Source: Candidatus Caccoplasma merdipullorum (lineage in GTDB: Bacteria; Bacteroidota; Bacteroidia; Bacteroidales; G3-4614). From it: a stretch of DNA of 49,436 nt. The DNA lies in NCBI GenBank assembly GCA_017694415.1, contig JADIMW010000022.1, positions 1-49,436 of the forward strand. Reading direction: 5' to 3'. Of this stretch, positions 20,405 through 29,201 are shown one piece after another. Position 1 is the stretch's first letter, and each line of letters begins with the position of its first letter. A model generated the notes under the pieces. It saw only the letters and a program-made list of their open reading frames with translations, searched no databases and had not been told where the DNA came from. The position numbers and the translations under genes were made by a program.

Positions 20405-21810
20405 ATTCCTTTTCCTGTAAGTACTGTCCTGACTGTATATAGGATTATCTTTATATCCAACAGCAGAGACATGTTTTCGATATATGCTATATCATATTTC
20501 AATCGCTGCAACATTTCATCTATGTTACGGGCATAACCGTAATTTACCATACCCAGTGATGTAATTCCCGGCCGCACCTGATGCAACAGATTATAATACG
20601 GAGCACGTTCTACGATACGTTCGATAAAATATGCTCGCTCGGGTCGCGGCCCGACAATCGACATATCCCCTTTTATCACATTCCAGAACTGCGGCAATTC
20701 ATCTATACGGTATTTTCTCATCCAATGCCCTATCTTGGTAATACGGGCATCGTTGAAATCCGAAAGGCGGGGAACACCTTCGCTTTCGGCTTCCACAACC
20801 ATAGTACGGAATTTGTACATTACAAACTCCCGATGCATATACCCTACCCTTTTCTGTTTGTAAATTACCTGTTTCCCTTCGGAGAATCTAAGTCTTACGT
20901 AAAGATACAAGAAAAGAGGAGACAACAATACCAGTGCGGCAAAAGAGAATGTTACGTCGAAAAAGCGTTTTATGTTTTTTTCCGACTCGGAAAGGCCGCA
21001 GGAACAAATATCGATAAAAGGTGTCCCGTATATATTGGACAATTTTATTTTCGAATACAGCATCTCATATTCCCCGGCTTCAAGCAAAACAGGCACGTCG
21101 TACCGGTACAAACGGTTAATCATTTCATGCATGTTCGCATTATTGCCGTGCGTTGTGGCAACCATAAGCACGTCTATCTGTTCCTCCGATATGACACGTT
21201 CCAATTCATCCATGTCGTAAACAGAATATGACGCGACCTTACGCTCTTCATTTCCAACTCTTACACACCCTTTTACGATATATCCGGAAACATGCCCTTT
21301 CCCGTTAAGATATTCAGATAGCTTAACGGCATTATCGCCGCAGCCTATTATAAGAGCTTTGTAGCCGACTTTCTTATTAGCTACAAGACGAATGATCCGT
21401 CCCGTTATAATTATGCGCGAAACAAATACTAAAATAAAGACTATGCAAAAAAGTCCGGCTACCAACGTGTAATTATACTCCGTATAGATATACTTGTTAA
21501 GCAGGGAGATGAACAATATGACGAGAGTACCTACAAGAACCGATATAAAAGTAATGAAGAAATCCCCTACCCTCGATTTCAGTAACGGCTTGTTATAATA
21601 CCCCGACAAATAAAATATGAACAAAAACACTGCAGGATACAGGAACTGCCCTATCAACGGGCGTGGAGACGATATAAATCCCCAAAAATTGCCATATACC
21701 GATTCGAGAGGAAGCAACAAATATCTGAATCCGCTGTACGTAAACCATGCCAGCAACAGCGCAATACAGTCGCAAATCAAATATACCCGTTTATATTTCC
21801 GGCATTTCAC
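20401..21810 (-). CDS. second polyprenyl glycosylphosphotransferase / sugar transferase
   Basis: KRFFDVTFSFAALVLLSPLFLYLYVRLRFSEGKQVIYKQKRVGYMHREFVMYKFRTM, WRKYRIDELPQFWNVIKGDMSIVGPRPER. Confidence 0.92.
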   Translation of the reverse strand: MKCRKYKRVYLICDCIALLLAWFTYSGFRYLLLPLESVYGNFWGFISSPRPLIGQFLYPAVFLFIFYLSGYYNKPLLKSRVGDFFITFISVLVGTLVILFISLLNKYIYTEYNYTLVAGLFCIVFILVFVSRIIITGRIIRLVANKKVGYKALIIGCGDNAVKLSEYLNGKGHVSGYIVKGCVRVGNEERKVASYSVYDMDELERVISEEQIDVLMVATTHGNNANMHEMINRLYRYDVPVLLEAGEYEMLYSKIKLSNIYGTPFIDICSCGLSESEKNIKRFFDVTFSFAALVLLSPLFLYLYVRLRFSEGKQVIYKQKRVGYMHREFVMYKFRTMVVEAESEGVPRLSDFNDARITKIGHWMRKYRIDELPQFWNVIKGDMSIVGPRPERAYFIERIVERAPYYNLLHQVRPGITSLGMVNYGYARNIDEMLQRLKYDIAYIENMSLLLDIKIILYTVRTVLTGKGI

Positions 21811-22379
21811 GGTCTCAGCACCTTAATTACACCTCCGTCATCAACCTTTATAACACTCGATGCAGACGGCCTCGACATATCGTCCTGCCGATACGAAACA
21901 ATATAATCTACCGCCGATTTTATTTCATCAGAAATCTCGGAATAATTAGACGGCGATTTTTCCCCGCTGATATTTGCAGATGTAGAGACTATCGCTTTCC
22001 TGTATTTACGGCACAACGCAGCAGAAAATGATTCGGAAGTAACACGTATCCCCACACTCCCGTCCTCAGCCAACAGCAAAGAAGAGAGGTTACGTCCTCG
22101 AGGATAGACTATTGTAAGAGGTTTGTCGCTGACTTCAACAAGGTCAAAGGCAACAGCAGGAGGAGCATCCACATAAAAATCTATTTTTACCGGAGTATCC
22201 ACCATAACAATCAAAGCCTTGCCATCGGCTCTGCGCTTAATATCAAAAACTCTCTTTACAGCCTCGTCGTTTGTCGCATCGCAACCTATACCCCAAATTG
22301 TATCGGTGGGGTATAATATTACGCCTCCTTTCGACAAGACTTCACATGCATTGCGTAAATCGTCTTCAAATATCTCCAT
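21807..22379 (-). CDS. L-threonylcarbamoyladenylate synthase (Sua5/YrdC/YciO)
   Basis: GGVILYPTDTIWGIGCDATN; IKRRADGKALIVMV; STSANISGEKSP. Confidence 0.94.
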   Translation of the reverse strand: MEIFEDDLRNACEVLSKGGVILYPTDTIWGIGCDATNDEAVKRVFDIKRRADGKALIVMVDTPVKIDFYVDAPPAVAFDLVEVSDKPLTIVYPRGRNLSSLLLAEDGSVGIRVTSESFSAALCRKYRKAIVSTSANISGEKSPSNYSEISDEIKSAVDYIVSYRQDDMSRPSASSVIKVDDGGVIKVLRP

Positions 22380-22433
22380 AATGTTCCGTTATCGGCAATA
22401 CTCTCTTCTCAGATTGCATATTCCTATTTGCGA

Positions 22434-22441
22434 CAAAGATA
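22434..22441 (-). promoter_or_regulatory. -7 element TATCTTTG for the sua5 operon
   Basis: Matches TAnnTTTG about 55 nt upstream of the start. Confidence 0.55.
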
Positions 22442-22737
22442 AAAAGTTCTCGCGAAATATAGGCTCATTAATTCAACAAATACTAAAGAGCAACATATAT
22501 CAGACTGTAATACATTCCGCAGTTTAAAGTAAAATTAAAAGCAACGTATATATCCCTGAAGTCTGTCTATCAATAAATATTGAAGCTAAAGATTTATAAT
22601 ATTCTTTATTAATATTTTGCGGTATCGTTATTTTTTACAACTTTACATGCCGTTACATATAACTATAATAACTGCATATCTGCAAACGTATAATAATTAT
22701 TGACAAGTTCCATGCAGTTATTCCAAAAATTCTATTT

Positions 22738-23250
22738 ATGAAACTTATATTAAGCGACAAACCATTATATATAGACTTGCAAGATTCGGACAAAATAAAA
22801 TACATGGATTTGTCCTCTATGAAAATTGCAAATTGCGTGGGGTGTTTCGGATGTTGGACTAAAACGCCGGGATGTTGTGTTATTCGGGACGATGCGACAA
22901 AGGTATATCCCCTCATTGCAAAAAGCGATTCCGTACTATATATAAGCCGTCTTAAATACGGAGGGTATGATACGATAATGAAAACCATGTTGGAAAGAGC
23001 CATCCCTATACAACAAGCCTTTATTCGAATATATAAAGGAGAGACGCATCATGTTCAACGAGCCGTTAAGCCAAAAAACGCCATAATAATTCCATACGGC
23101 GACATTTCAGATGAAGAAAAAGAGATTTTTAAACTGCTTGTTGCCCGCAACTCTAAAAACATGAATTTCGACAATTACAGAATAATATTTGCAACCGAAA
23201 AAAATCTCTACAGCATTGTTAATACAGTATTAAAGAAATGGAGCGAATAA
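22738..23250 (+). CDS. flavodoxin-fold protein with CxGCxxCW motif, lacking the N-terminal FMN phosphate loop
   Basis: CVGCFGCWTKTPGCCVIRDDATKVYPLIAKSDSVLYIS typical of NADPH-dependent FMN reductase/flavodoxin-like oxidoreductases. Confidence 0.7.
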   Translation: MKLILSDKPLYIDLQDSDKIKYMDLSSMKIANCVGCFGCWTKTPGCCVIRDDATKVYPLIAKSDSVLYISRLKYGGYDTIMKTMLERAIPIQQAFIRIYKGETHHVQRAVKPKNAIIIPYGDISDEEKEIFKLLVARNSKNMNFDNYRIIFATEKNLYSIVNTVLKKWSE

Positions 23251-23849
23251 TTATATTGAACGGTAGCCCCAGAGCGCCCAAATCGAACTCGTTGAAATAT
23301 GCCGAAGTTTTTTGCAGATACTCTTCGGTAGAAACCCAATATTTTAATATCGGAAAGAACAACCATGGCGAATTATGCTCGTTTATGGAGAATTATTCCA
23401 ACATATTGTTCGTTTTTCCGCTTTATGCCGATGCTTTGCCTGTCGGACTTTTAAACTTTCTCAAATATCTCGAAGCGAATCCGACGATAAACAAGCCTGT
23501 AATATCCATACTTATAAATTGCGGTTTTTTAGAATATCGACAAAACATGGTGGCTGTTGAGATGATGAAGTTTTTTTGTCGGGAAAACGGTTATCGTGTC
23601 GGGTCGATATTAATGATTGGCGGTGGCGAAGCAATATTGGAAACTCCTTTTAAATTCATCGTTTCAATAAAAATACGCCAATTTGCCAAATCCATAATAT
23701 CTCGAAAATACAAGATTCTTCATGCAACGATGCCTATTACAAAAAAATTATTTAAGATGGCCGCTTCGACATATTGGAGCAATTACGGCAAAAAATTCGG
23801 AATATCGAAAATTGAGATGGAAACCATGAAAATAGAAGGGATGGAATAA
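23238..23849 (+). CDS. NAD(P)H-dependent oxidoreductase / flavodoxin-fold partner with NGSPR loop
   Basis: MERIIILNGSPRAPKSNSLKYAEVF; overlaps the preceding ORF by 13 nt. Confidence 0.7.
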   Translation: MERIIILNGSPRAPKSNSLKYAEVFCRYSSVETQYFNIGKNNHGELCSFMENYSNILFVFPLYADALPVGLLNFLKYLEANPTINKPVISILINCGFLEYRQNMVAVEMMKFFCRENGYRVGSILMIGGGEAILETPFKFIVSIKIRQFAKSIISRKYKILHATMPITKKLFKMAASTYWSNYGKKFGISKIEMETMKIEGME

Positions 23850-23961
23850 GACGTAAAATTTTACCTCTAATTTTTTGAATACTGACATTCTGTAATTAAT
23901 TGTATAAGACATCGATGCCTAATTCTTTAAACCGACAACAGACAACAAGAAATTTTACGTC
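23850..23961. repeat. 12-bp perfect inverted repeat flanking 88 bp
   Basis: GACGTAAAATTT (23850-23861) and AAATTTTACGTC (23950-23961). Confidence 0.8.
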
Positions 23962-23985
23962 GCAACTTTTTTATTTTATTCTGAT

Positions 23986-24027
23986 AAAAAAGAGCCGTGC
24001 CGCAATAATCTGGCACAGCTCTTTTTT
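23986..24027 (-). terminator. terminator (minus-strand better), between convergent genes
   Basis: AAAAAAGAGCCGTGCC / GGCACAGCTCTTTTTT, 15 of 16 pairs, G-U on the minus strand. Confidence 0.75.
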
Positions 24028-24050
24028 AATCTCCTATATGCTATCCGATA

Positions 24051-24947
24051 CTAAAACAGCTTTTCGGGGTACTCTCCTTTGGCTATCAAATCGGCAATCT
24101 TGGCAACGACATCCGGTCTGTCCTGAGCGTATGTTACGCCAAACCACTTCGACGGTGTATCGAGAACGGTTACCGATGCACGTCCCGTTTGAATAAGTTC
24201 GTTTACTATAAGCGGTATAAAGAACTCGGCTTTCAGGTTGGACATGTTTTCCTTCAGGAACTTAATGAATATCTCTTCGGAATATTTGAAATAATCCGGA
24301 GTGAAACCCCACATGTTCATCGATACCGGCACATTGGGGTCGAGCATTGTCCATTCTTCACCCTCCTTAAATGCTATTCCGCCGTTATAATAACCTATTT
24401 GCGTACGTTCCACAACAGAGGTCAATTCGGATTTTTCGTTCGTTTCGCATATACCGCGCGATACCGTTCCGCTTTCCGATAAAGTGTTGCCTACACGATA
24501 TCCAACCATGCAGTACTTGTTCTCCCCTGTCTGTTCCGAAAGCCATTTCCCTATAATGGCAAAACTTTCGCGACCATAAAAGTCATCTGCATTAATAACG
24601 GCAAAAGGTTCCTTTATTACGTCCTTACCCATCATGACGGCATGGTTTGTTCCCCACGGCTTTTGACGACCTTCCGGTACGCTGAACCCTTCGGGAAGAT
24701 AATCCAGCTCCTGATATACGACTTCGGTAGGTATTACTTCGGCGTATTTCTTAACTACCTTTTCCTTAAACTCGTCAGCAAAAGAATGACGGATTACAAA
24801 AACGACTTTACCGAATCCTCCGCGAATAGCATCATAAACGGAATAATCCATAATAGTCTCACCATTAGGACCGAGACCGTCAAGTTGTTTCAACGAACCA
24901 TAGCGGCTACCCATTCCGGCAGCCAATACAAAAAGTGTAGGTTTCAT
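24051..24947 (-). CDS. sugar-phosphate nucleotidyltransferase family protein
   Basis: TLFVLAAGMGSRYGSLKQLDGLGPNGETIMDYSVYDA, AVINADDFYG. Confidence 0.88.
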   Translation of the reverse strand: MKPTLFVLAAGMGSRYGSLKQLDGLGPNGETIMDYSVYDAIRGGFGKVVFVIRHSFADEFKEKVVKKYAEVIPTEVVYQELDYLPEGFSVPEGRQKPWGTNHAVMMGKDVIKEPFAVINADDFYGRESFAIIGKWLSEQTGENKYCMVGYRVGNTLSESGTVSRGICETNEKSELTSVVERTQIGYYNGGIAFKEGEEWTMLDPNVPVSMNMWGFTPDYFKYSEEIFIKFLKENMSNLKAEFFIPLIVNELIQTGRASVTVLDTPSKWFGVTYAQDRPDVVAKIADLIAKGEYPEKLF

Positions 24948-24992
24948 ATATTTTTTATTTATAACTGTAATACATTATTACAACAATAAGTA

Positions 24993-25000
24993 CAAAGTTA
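24993..25000 (-). promoter_or_regulatory. -7 element TAACTTTG for the nucleotidyltransferase
   Basis: Matches TAnnTTTG about 45 nt upstream of the start. Confidence 0.5.
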
Positions 25001-25120
25001 TAAATATTATCGATATTCCTAAAATTTTAAACCTTTTATTGCAGAGTAACCTCTGTTATTTATAAAACCGGCTGGCTATAAATGTTAAAAATAGTTATAC
25101 ATACAATAAAACGGATTTAT

Positions 25121-25128
25121 TAATTTTG
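25121..25128 (+). promoter_or_regulatory. -7 element TAATTTTG for the sigma factor gene
   Basis: Matches TAnnTTTG about 100 nt upstream of the start. Confidence 0.45.
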
Positions 25129-25226
25129 GATTTAACAAATCGGAATCATAAATTTGTCCCCGAAACACTTAAAACCTAAATGCCTATAAGAATACCATTA
25201 CTCTTGAAACAATAAACGAAGAGGTA

Positions 25227-25817
25227 ATGAACAATTTAAACTCGCAATCTGACGAACAGTTGGTTGCATTGTATTCTGAAGGTAATAACGCAGCATTCGA
25301 CATTCTGCTTCTCAGGTACAAAAACCGTATATTTTCATACGTATATTACATCGTTAAAGATCGCGACATAGCTGAAGATATTTTTCAGGAGACTTTTGTC
25401 AAAGTCATAGTTACGATTAAACAGAAGAGGTACGTTGAAACCGGAAAGTTTTCATCGTGGATAACCAGAATCGCCCACAATCTGATAATTGACCATTACA
25501 GACAGGAGAAGGCCGAAAACCATATATCCAACAACGATGTTACGCCCGACATATTCAACCGTAAGGAACTAAGTCAGGCTACCGTTGAAGATGAAATGGT
25601 TTCGTATCAGATACAAGAAGACGTAAAACGACTCGTTTCAGCATTACCGGAAAACCAAAGAGAGGTTCTCATAATGCGTTATTACCGCAACATGAGTTTC
25701 AAAGAGATAGCCGACGCCACCAATGTCAGCATAAACACGGCACTCGGTCGGATGCGTTATGCGATACTCAACATGCGCCGAATGGCCGAAGAGAACAAAA
25801 TAGAGCTTACGATATAA
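25227..25817 (+). CDS. RNA polymerase sigma-70 factor, ECF type
   Basis: Sigma region 2 (YVYYIVKDRDIAEDIFQETFVKVI) and region 4 (LPENQREVLIMRYYRNMSFKEIADATNVSINTALGRMRYAI). Confidence 0.93.
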   Translation: MNNLNSQSDEQLVALYSEGNNAAFDILLLRYKNRIFSYVYYIVKDRDIAEDIFQETFVKVIVTIKQKRYVETGKFSSWITRIAHNLIIDHYRQEKAENHISNNDVTPDIFNRKELSQATVEDEMVSYQIQEDVKRLVSALPENQREVLIMRYYRNMSFKEIADATNVSINTALGRMRYAILNMRRMAEENKIELTI

Positions 25818-25876
25818 AGCACGCCGGCAGGCAGCCGCACATCGCTGAACGGTTGCTCTGCAAAACGCCCTACGAT

Positions 25877-25938
25877 AACGGACTTCGCAATTTTTTTGCA
25901 AATACATGCAACAAAACAGAGCGAAGTCCGTTCTTTTT
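25877..25938 (+). terminator. terminator after the sigma factor gene
   Basis: AACGGACTTCGC / GCGAAGTCCGTT perfect 12-bp stem, about 32-nt loop, followed by CTTTTT. Confidence 0.6.
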
Positions 25939-25943
25939 ATATA

Positions 25944-26111
25944 ATGACCAAAATAACACTGCCTATGAAAGGAAAATCTACTCAGGAATCTTCAAAAAAG
26001 GAAAAAATTCTCTCACCCAAGCAATCCACAATCGACTTCTTGAGGCTCTTCGCAAGAATATACACATGCGATATTGAGATTAACGACAACAAAAGGTTAA
26101 TCCTTAACTGA
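25944..26111 (+). CDS. small hypothetical protein (about 48-55 aa)
   Basis: MTKITLPMKGKSTQESSKKEKILSPKQSTIDFLRLFARIYTCDIEINDNKRLILN; style resembles short conserved Bacteroidales proteins (PKxxTIDFxxxFARxY...LN). Start could be 25965. Confidence 0.5.
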   Translation: MTKITLPMKGKSTQESSKKEKILSPKQSTIDFLRLFARIYTCDIEINDNKRLILN

Positions 26112-26317
26112 AACACAAGGAGACTAAATCTGCAAACTTCCAAATACAGCAGCATTCTTAACCGTTAAGGAACTCGGAAGGAAATTGGATGTTCCCACGA
26201 AGGTAATAGAAAAGGCTTTCGCGGAAGCATATTATTACAGACCTCAATAATATGCGGATATTAAAAACCCGAACTTTTATTTAGCGGCCGTTAAACAGAT
26301 ATTACGAGGTTATTTAT

Positions 26318-26325
26318 TACCTTTG
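26318..26325 (+). promoter_or_regulatory. -7 element TACCTTTG for rpe
   Basis: Matches TAnnTTTG; predicted leader about 100 nt. Confidence 0.5.
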
Positions 26326-26432
26326 CCAAGAGAAAGGGAAACCATATCGACAAATATTATCGCATCGCGAAATATTATATTGCTGTTATATATTTCCCGA
26401 AAACACAACGCATAACAGAAAACAGACAGACA

Positions 26433-27080
26433 ATGGCAATAGTATCACCCTCTTTGCTCTCGGCCGATTTCGGCAACCTCGCTTCGTCGATAGAAATGAT
26501 AAACCGCAGTGAAGCGGAATGGCTGCACATAGACGTAATGGACGGCGTATTCGTTCCCAACATATCGTTCGGATTCCCGGTTTTGGAATATGTAAAAAAG
26601 CTCTCCCAAAAACCGCTCGACGTACATCTGATGATAGTAGAGCCGACAAAATTCATAAAACAGGTAAAGGATTGCGGGGGGTATATAATGAATGTTCACT
26701 ACGAAGCATCAACACATCTGCACCGCAGCATCCAACAGATAAAAGAGGCAGGCATGAAAGCTGCCGTAACTCTCAACCCGCACACGCCGGTATCGTTACT
26801 TGAAGACATTGTGGCAGACCTCGACATGGTTTTGCTCATGTCGGTAAACCCCGGATTCGGCGGACAAAAGTTCATATCCAATACGGTAAACAAAGTAGCC
26901 GCGCTGAAAGAGTTGATTCTGAAAAAAAATTCCGGTGCCTTAATTGAAGTCGATGGTGGCATAAACCAGCAAACCGGCAAACTTGTTGTCGATGCCGGAG
27001 CCGACGTACTGGTTGCAGGGAACTGGGTATTCAAGTCGGAAGACCCGATAGCCACAATATCGGGATTGAAATCGTTATAA
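26433..27080 (+). CDS. rpe: ribulose-phosphate 3-epimerase
   Basis: VSPSLLSADFGNLASSIEMI, HIDVMDGVFVPNISFG, SVNPGFGGQKFI, VDGGIN. Confidence 0.96.
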   Translation: MAIVSPSLLSADFGNLASSIEMINRSEAEWLHIDVMDGVFVPNISFGFPVLEYVKKLSQKPLDVHLMIVEPTKFIKQVKDCGGYIMNVHYEASTHLHRSIQQIKEAGMKAAVTLNPHTPVSLLEDIVADLDMVLLMSVNPGFGGQKFISNTVNKVAALKELILKKNSGALIEVDGGINQQTGKLVVDAGADVLVAGNWVFKSEDPIATISGLKSL

Positions 27081-27095
27081 CCAAACCACACGATA

Positions 27096-29201
27096 ATGGA
27101 CGGACGAAAGGGGTTTCTGAGCATATCCGACGCCCCTTTCCTGCGTTTTCTTCTCCCCTATTCAACCGGAATTGCAATCCAATACACCGTCGGAGGATAT
27201 ATCATCCCGACCATATCGGCATTGGTTGCGGCACTGTTCCTGACCCGCTATTATTCCGTTCATACTCCGCGTTACAAATTTGCAAACTCGAAATATTTCG
27301 GTTATGCCGTATTTGCCATATTTCTGTTCGCAGGTTCTTTAAACATGTACTTTGCCGACAAACGCACAAACTCCACACCTCCGGTATCGGCAGAAACGGC
27401 TGTTGCGAGAATTTCGGGAACTCCAAAGGAAAAGGAGCAGACTATTCAGTGCGATGCAGATATACTCCTTTACGGAAAACAAAACGGAGAGAAGATAAAA
27501 TCCGATATGCCGTCCATGCTCTTCTTTCAGACAGACACGCTTTCATGTCTGCTAAAAGAAGGAGATATAGTAATATTTAAGGAGAAACTCCAACCCATAC
27601 AAAGCAACGACAACCCTTACGGTTACGATTACAGCAAAGCGATGCGACAAAGAGGATATGTCTATTCGCAATATATCCCGTCGAACAGTTGGGAATATCT
27701 CGGGCATGAAACTCCTCACAAGATAACCGAAGCGGCACGTAAAGCATACGGCCGGCTGACAGAACGAATCGAAAGTCTTAACCTGCGCTACCGTTCGGAA
27801 GCTCTCGTGAAAGCCATGATTGCCGGAGACACATCGCAAATCACTCAATCGATGCGGACGAGTTATTCCACCTCTGGACTCTCGCACATCCTTGCCGTAA
27901 GCGGACTCCACACAGGCATAATAGCATATATAATATATCTGCTTCTTTTACCTCTTAAATATATAAGGGCAAAGCGATTAATACCTTTTATAACGGTTAT
28001 TGCCACATGGTGCTACATATATGTAATAGGTATGCCGCCGTCGGCAGTAAGGGCTGGCATTATGGCTACGCTGGTTTTGATTGGGGATATAATAGGTAGG
28101 AAAGAGACTACCATAAATGCTCTTCTGGCTGCAGCGTTTCTGATGTTGCTGTACAATCCGTACCTTATATTCGATGTCGGATTCCAACTGAGTTATACTG
28201 CGGTCTTTTCGATATTCTACCTGTACCCTCTGTTAATATCCCGACTTCCCGACGGCAACGGCATAAAACGCAGGCTGAGTTCCATTGCCGCAGTTACCAT
28301 AGCGGCACAAGTCGGCACACTGCCGCTCTGCATATACTATTTTCATCAGATACCGTTGCTGGGAACAGTATCCAACATGATAGCAATACCCTTTCTGCCG
28401 CTTATAATGGCCGTCGCGTTGTTTACGATTTTTTTCAGAAACTGGGTAACTGCATATTTGCTCGACACGTTGTTGTCGTGGTTAGATTCTCTTGCTTCGG
28501 CAATAGGAAATATTCCGTTTGCATCGATTGACGACATATACGTAAAACCGTACCATGTAATATTTCTGATGATTGTAATATTTTGTACGGCATGGGGCAT
28601 ACGCACCAAACGAAGCGAGATAATAACCGGTATATCCTGTTTTATATTCCTGTTCATTGCTGCCGAAAGCATAAATATGTCAAAAGATAAAAACCGGCTT
28701 ACGTTAGCCGTATATGACGATAACGATATTACCGCAATAAACATGGCCTCGCCGCACTACAACTATATTATCACACCGGGCATAAGCAAAGCCGAGGATG
28801 AAGTAAAAAAAATGGCCGGCACGTTCTGGCTCGCCGGTCTGATGCCTGATGCCCGGTTTGCGACCGATTCCGTCAGGGACGGCGGGCTATCCGTTCATTT
28901 GCCGTACATTGTATTCGGAGCAGAAAAGATTGTCATACTCGACTCGGACAGGTTCGGCAAACTTACATGCCCCGATAAAAAACTCTTTGTCGATAAAGTC
29001 ATAATAACATGGGGGTTCGACGGCGACTTGTCGAAAGTATGCGAATTTTTCGACATCGGCGAAGTGATAATTGCATCGAACATACCGTGGTATATAAGAA
29101 ACAAGACGCTGAAAGAATGCGAAATGTTGCGAATACCTTGTTACGACATAAAACGCGAAGGGGCTTATATCGCACGTCTGAAGTTTAGAAATCGACGGTA
29201 A
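27096..29201 (+). CDS. ComEC/Rec2 family protein
   Basis: Competence domain GLSHILAVSGLHTGIIAYIIYLLLLPLKYI, PPSAVRAGIMATLVLIG; N-terminal DUF4131-like region. Confidence 0.9.
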   Translation: MDGRKGFLSISDAPFLRFLLPYSTGIAIQYTVGGYIIPTISALVAALFLTRYYSVHTPRYKFANSKYFGYAVFAIFLFAGSLNMYFADKRTNSTPPVSAETAVARISGTPKEKEQTIQCDADILLYGKQNGEKIKSDMPSMLFFQTDTLSCLLKEGDIVIFKEKLQPIQSNDNPYGYDYSKAMRQRGYVYSQYIPSNSWEYLGHETPHKITEAARKAYGRLTERIESLNLRYRSEALVKAMIAGDTSQITQSMRTSYSTSGLSHILAVSGLHTGIIAYIIYLLLLPLKYIRAKRLIPFITVIATWCYIYVIGMPPSAVRAGIMATLVLIGDIIGRKETTINALLAAAFLMLLYNPYLIFDVGFQLSYTAVFSIFYLYPLLISRLPDGNGIKRRLSSIAAVTIAAQVGTLPLCIYYFHQIPLLGTVSNMIAIPFLPLIMAVALFTIFFRNWVTAYLLDTLLSWLDSLASAIGNIPFASIDDIYVKPYHVIFLMIVIFCTAWGIRTKRSEIITGISCFIFLFIAAESINMSKDKNRLTLAVYDDNDITAINMASPHYNYIITPGISKAEDEVKKMAGTFWLAGLMPDARFATDSVRDGGLSVHLPYIVFGAEKIVILDSDRFGKLTCPDKKLFVDKVIITWGFDGDLSKVCEFFDIGEVIIASNIPWYIRNKTLKECEMLRIPCYDIKREGAYIARLKFRNRR

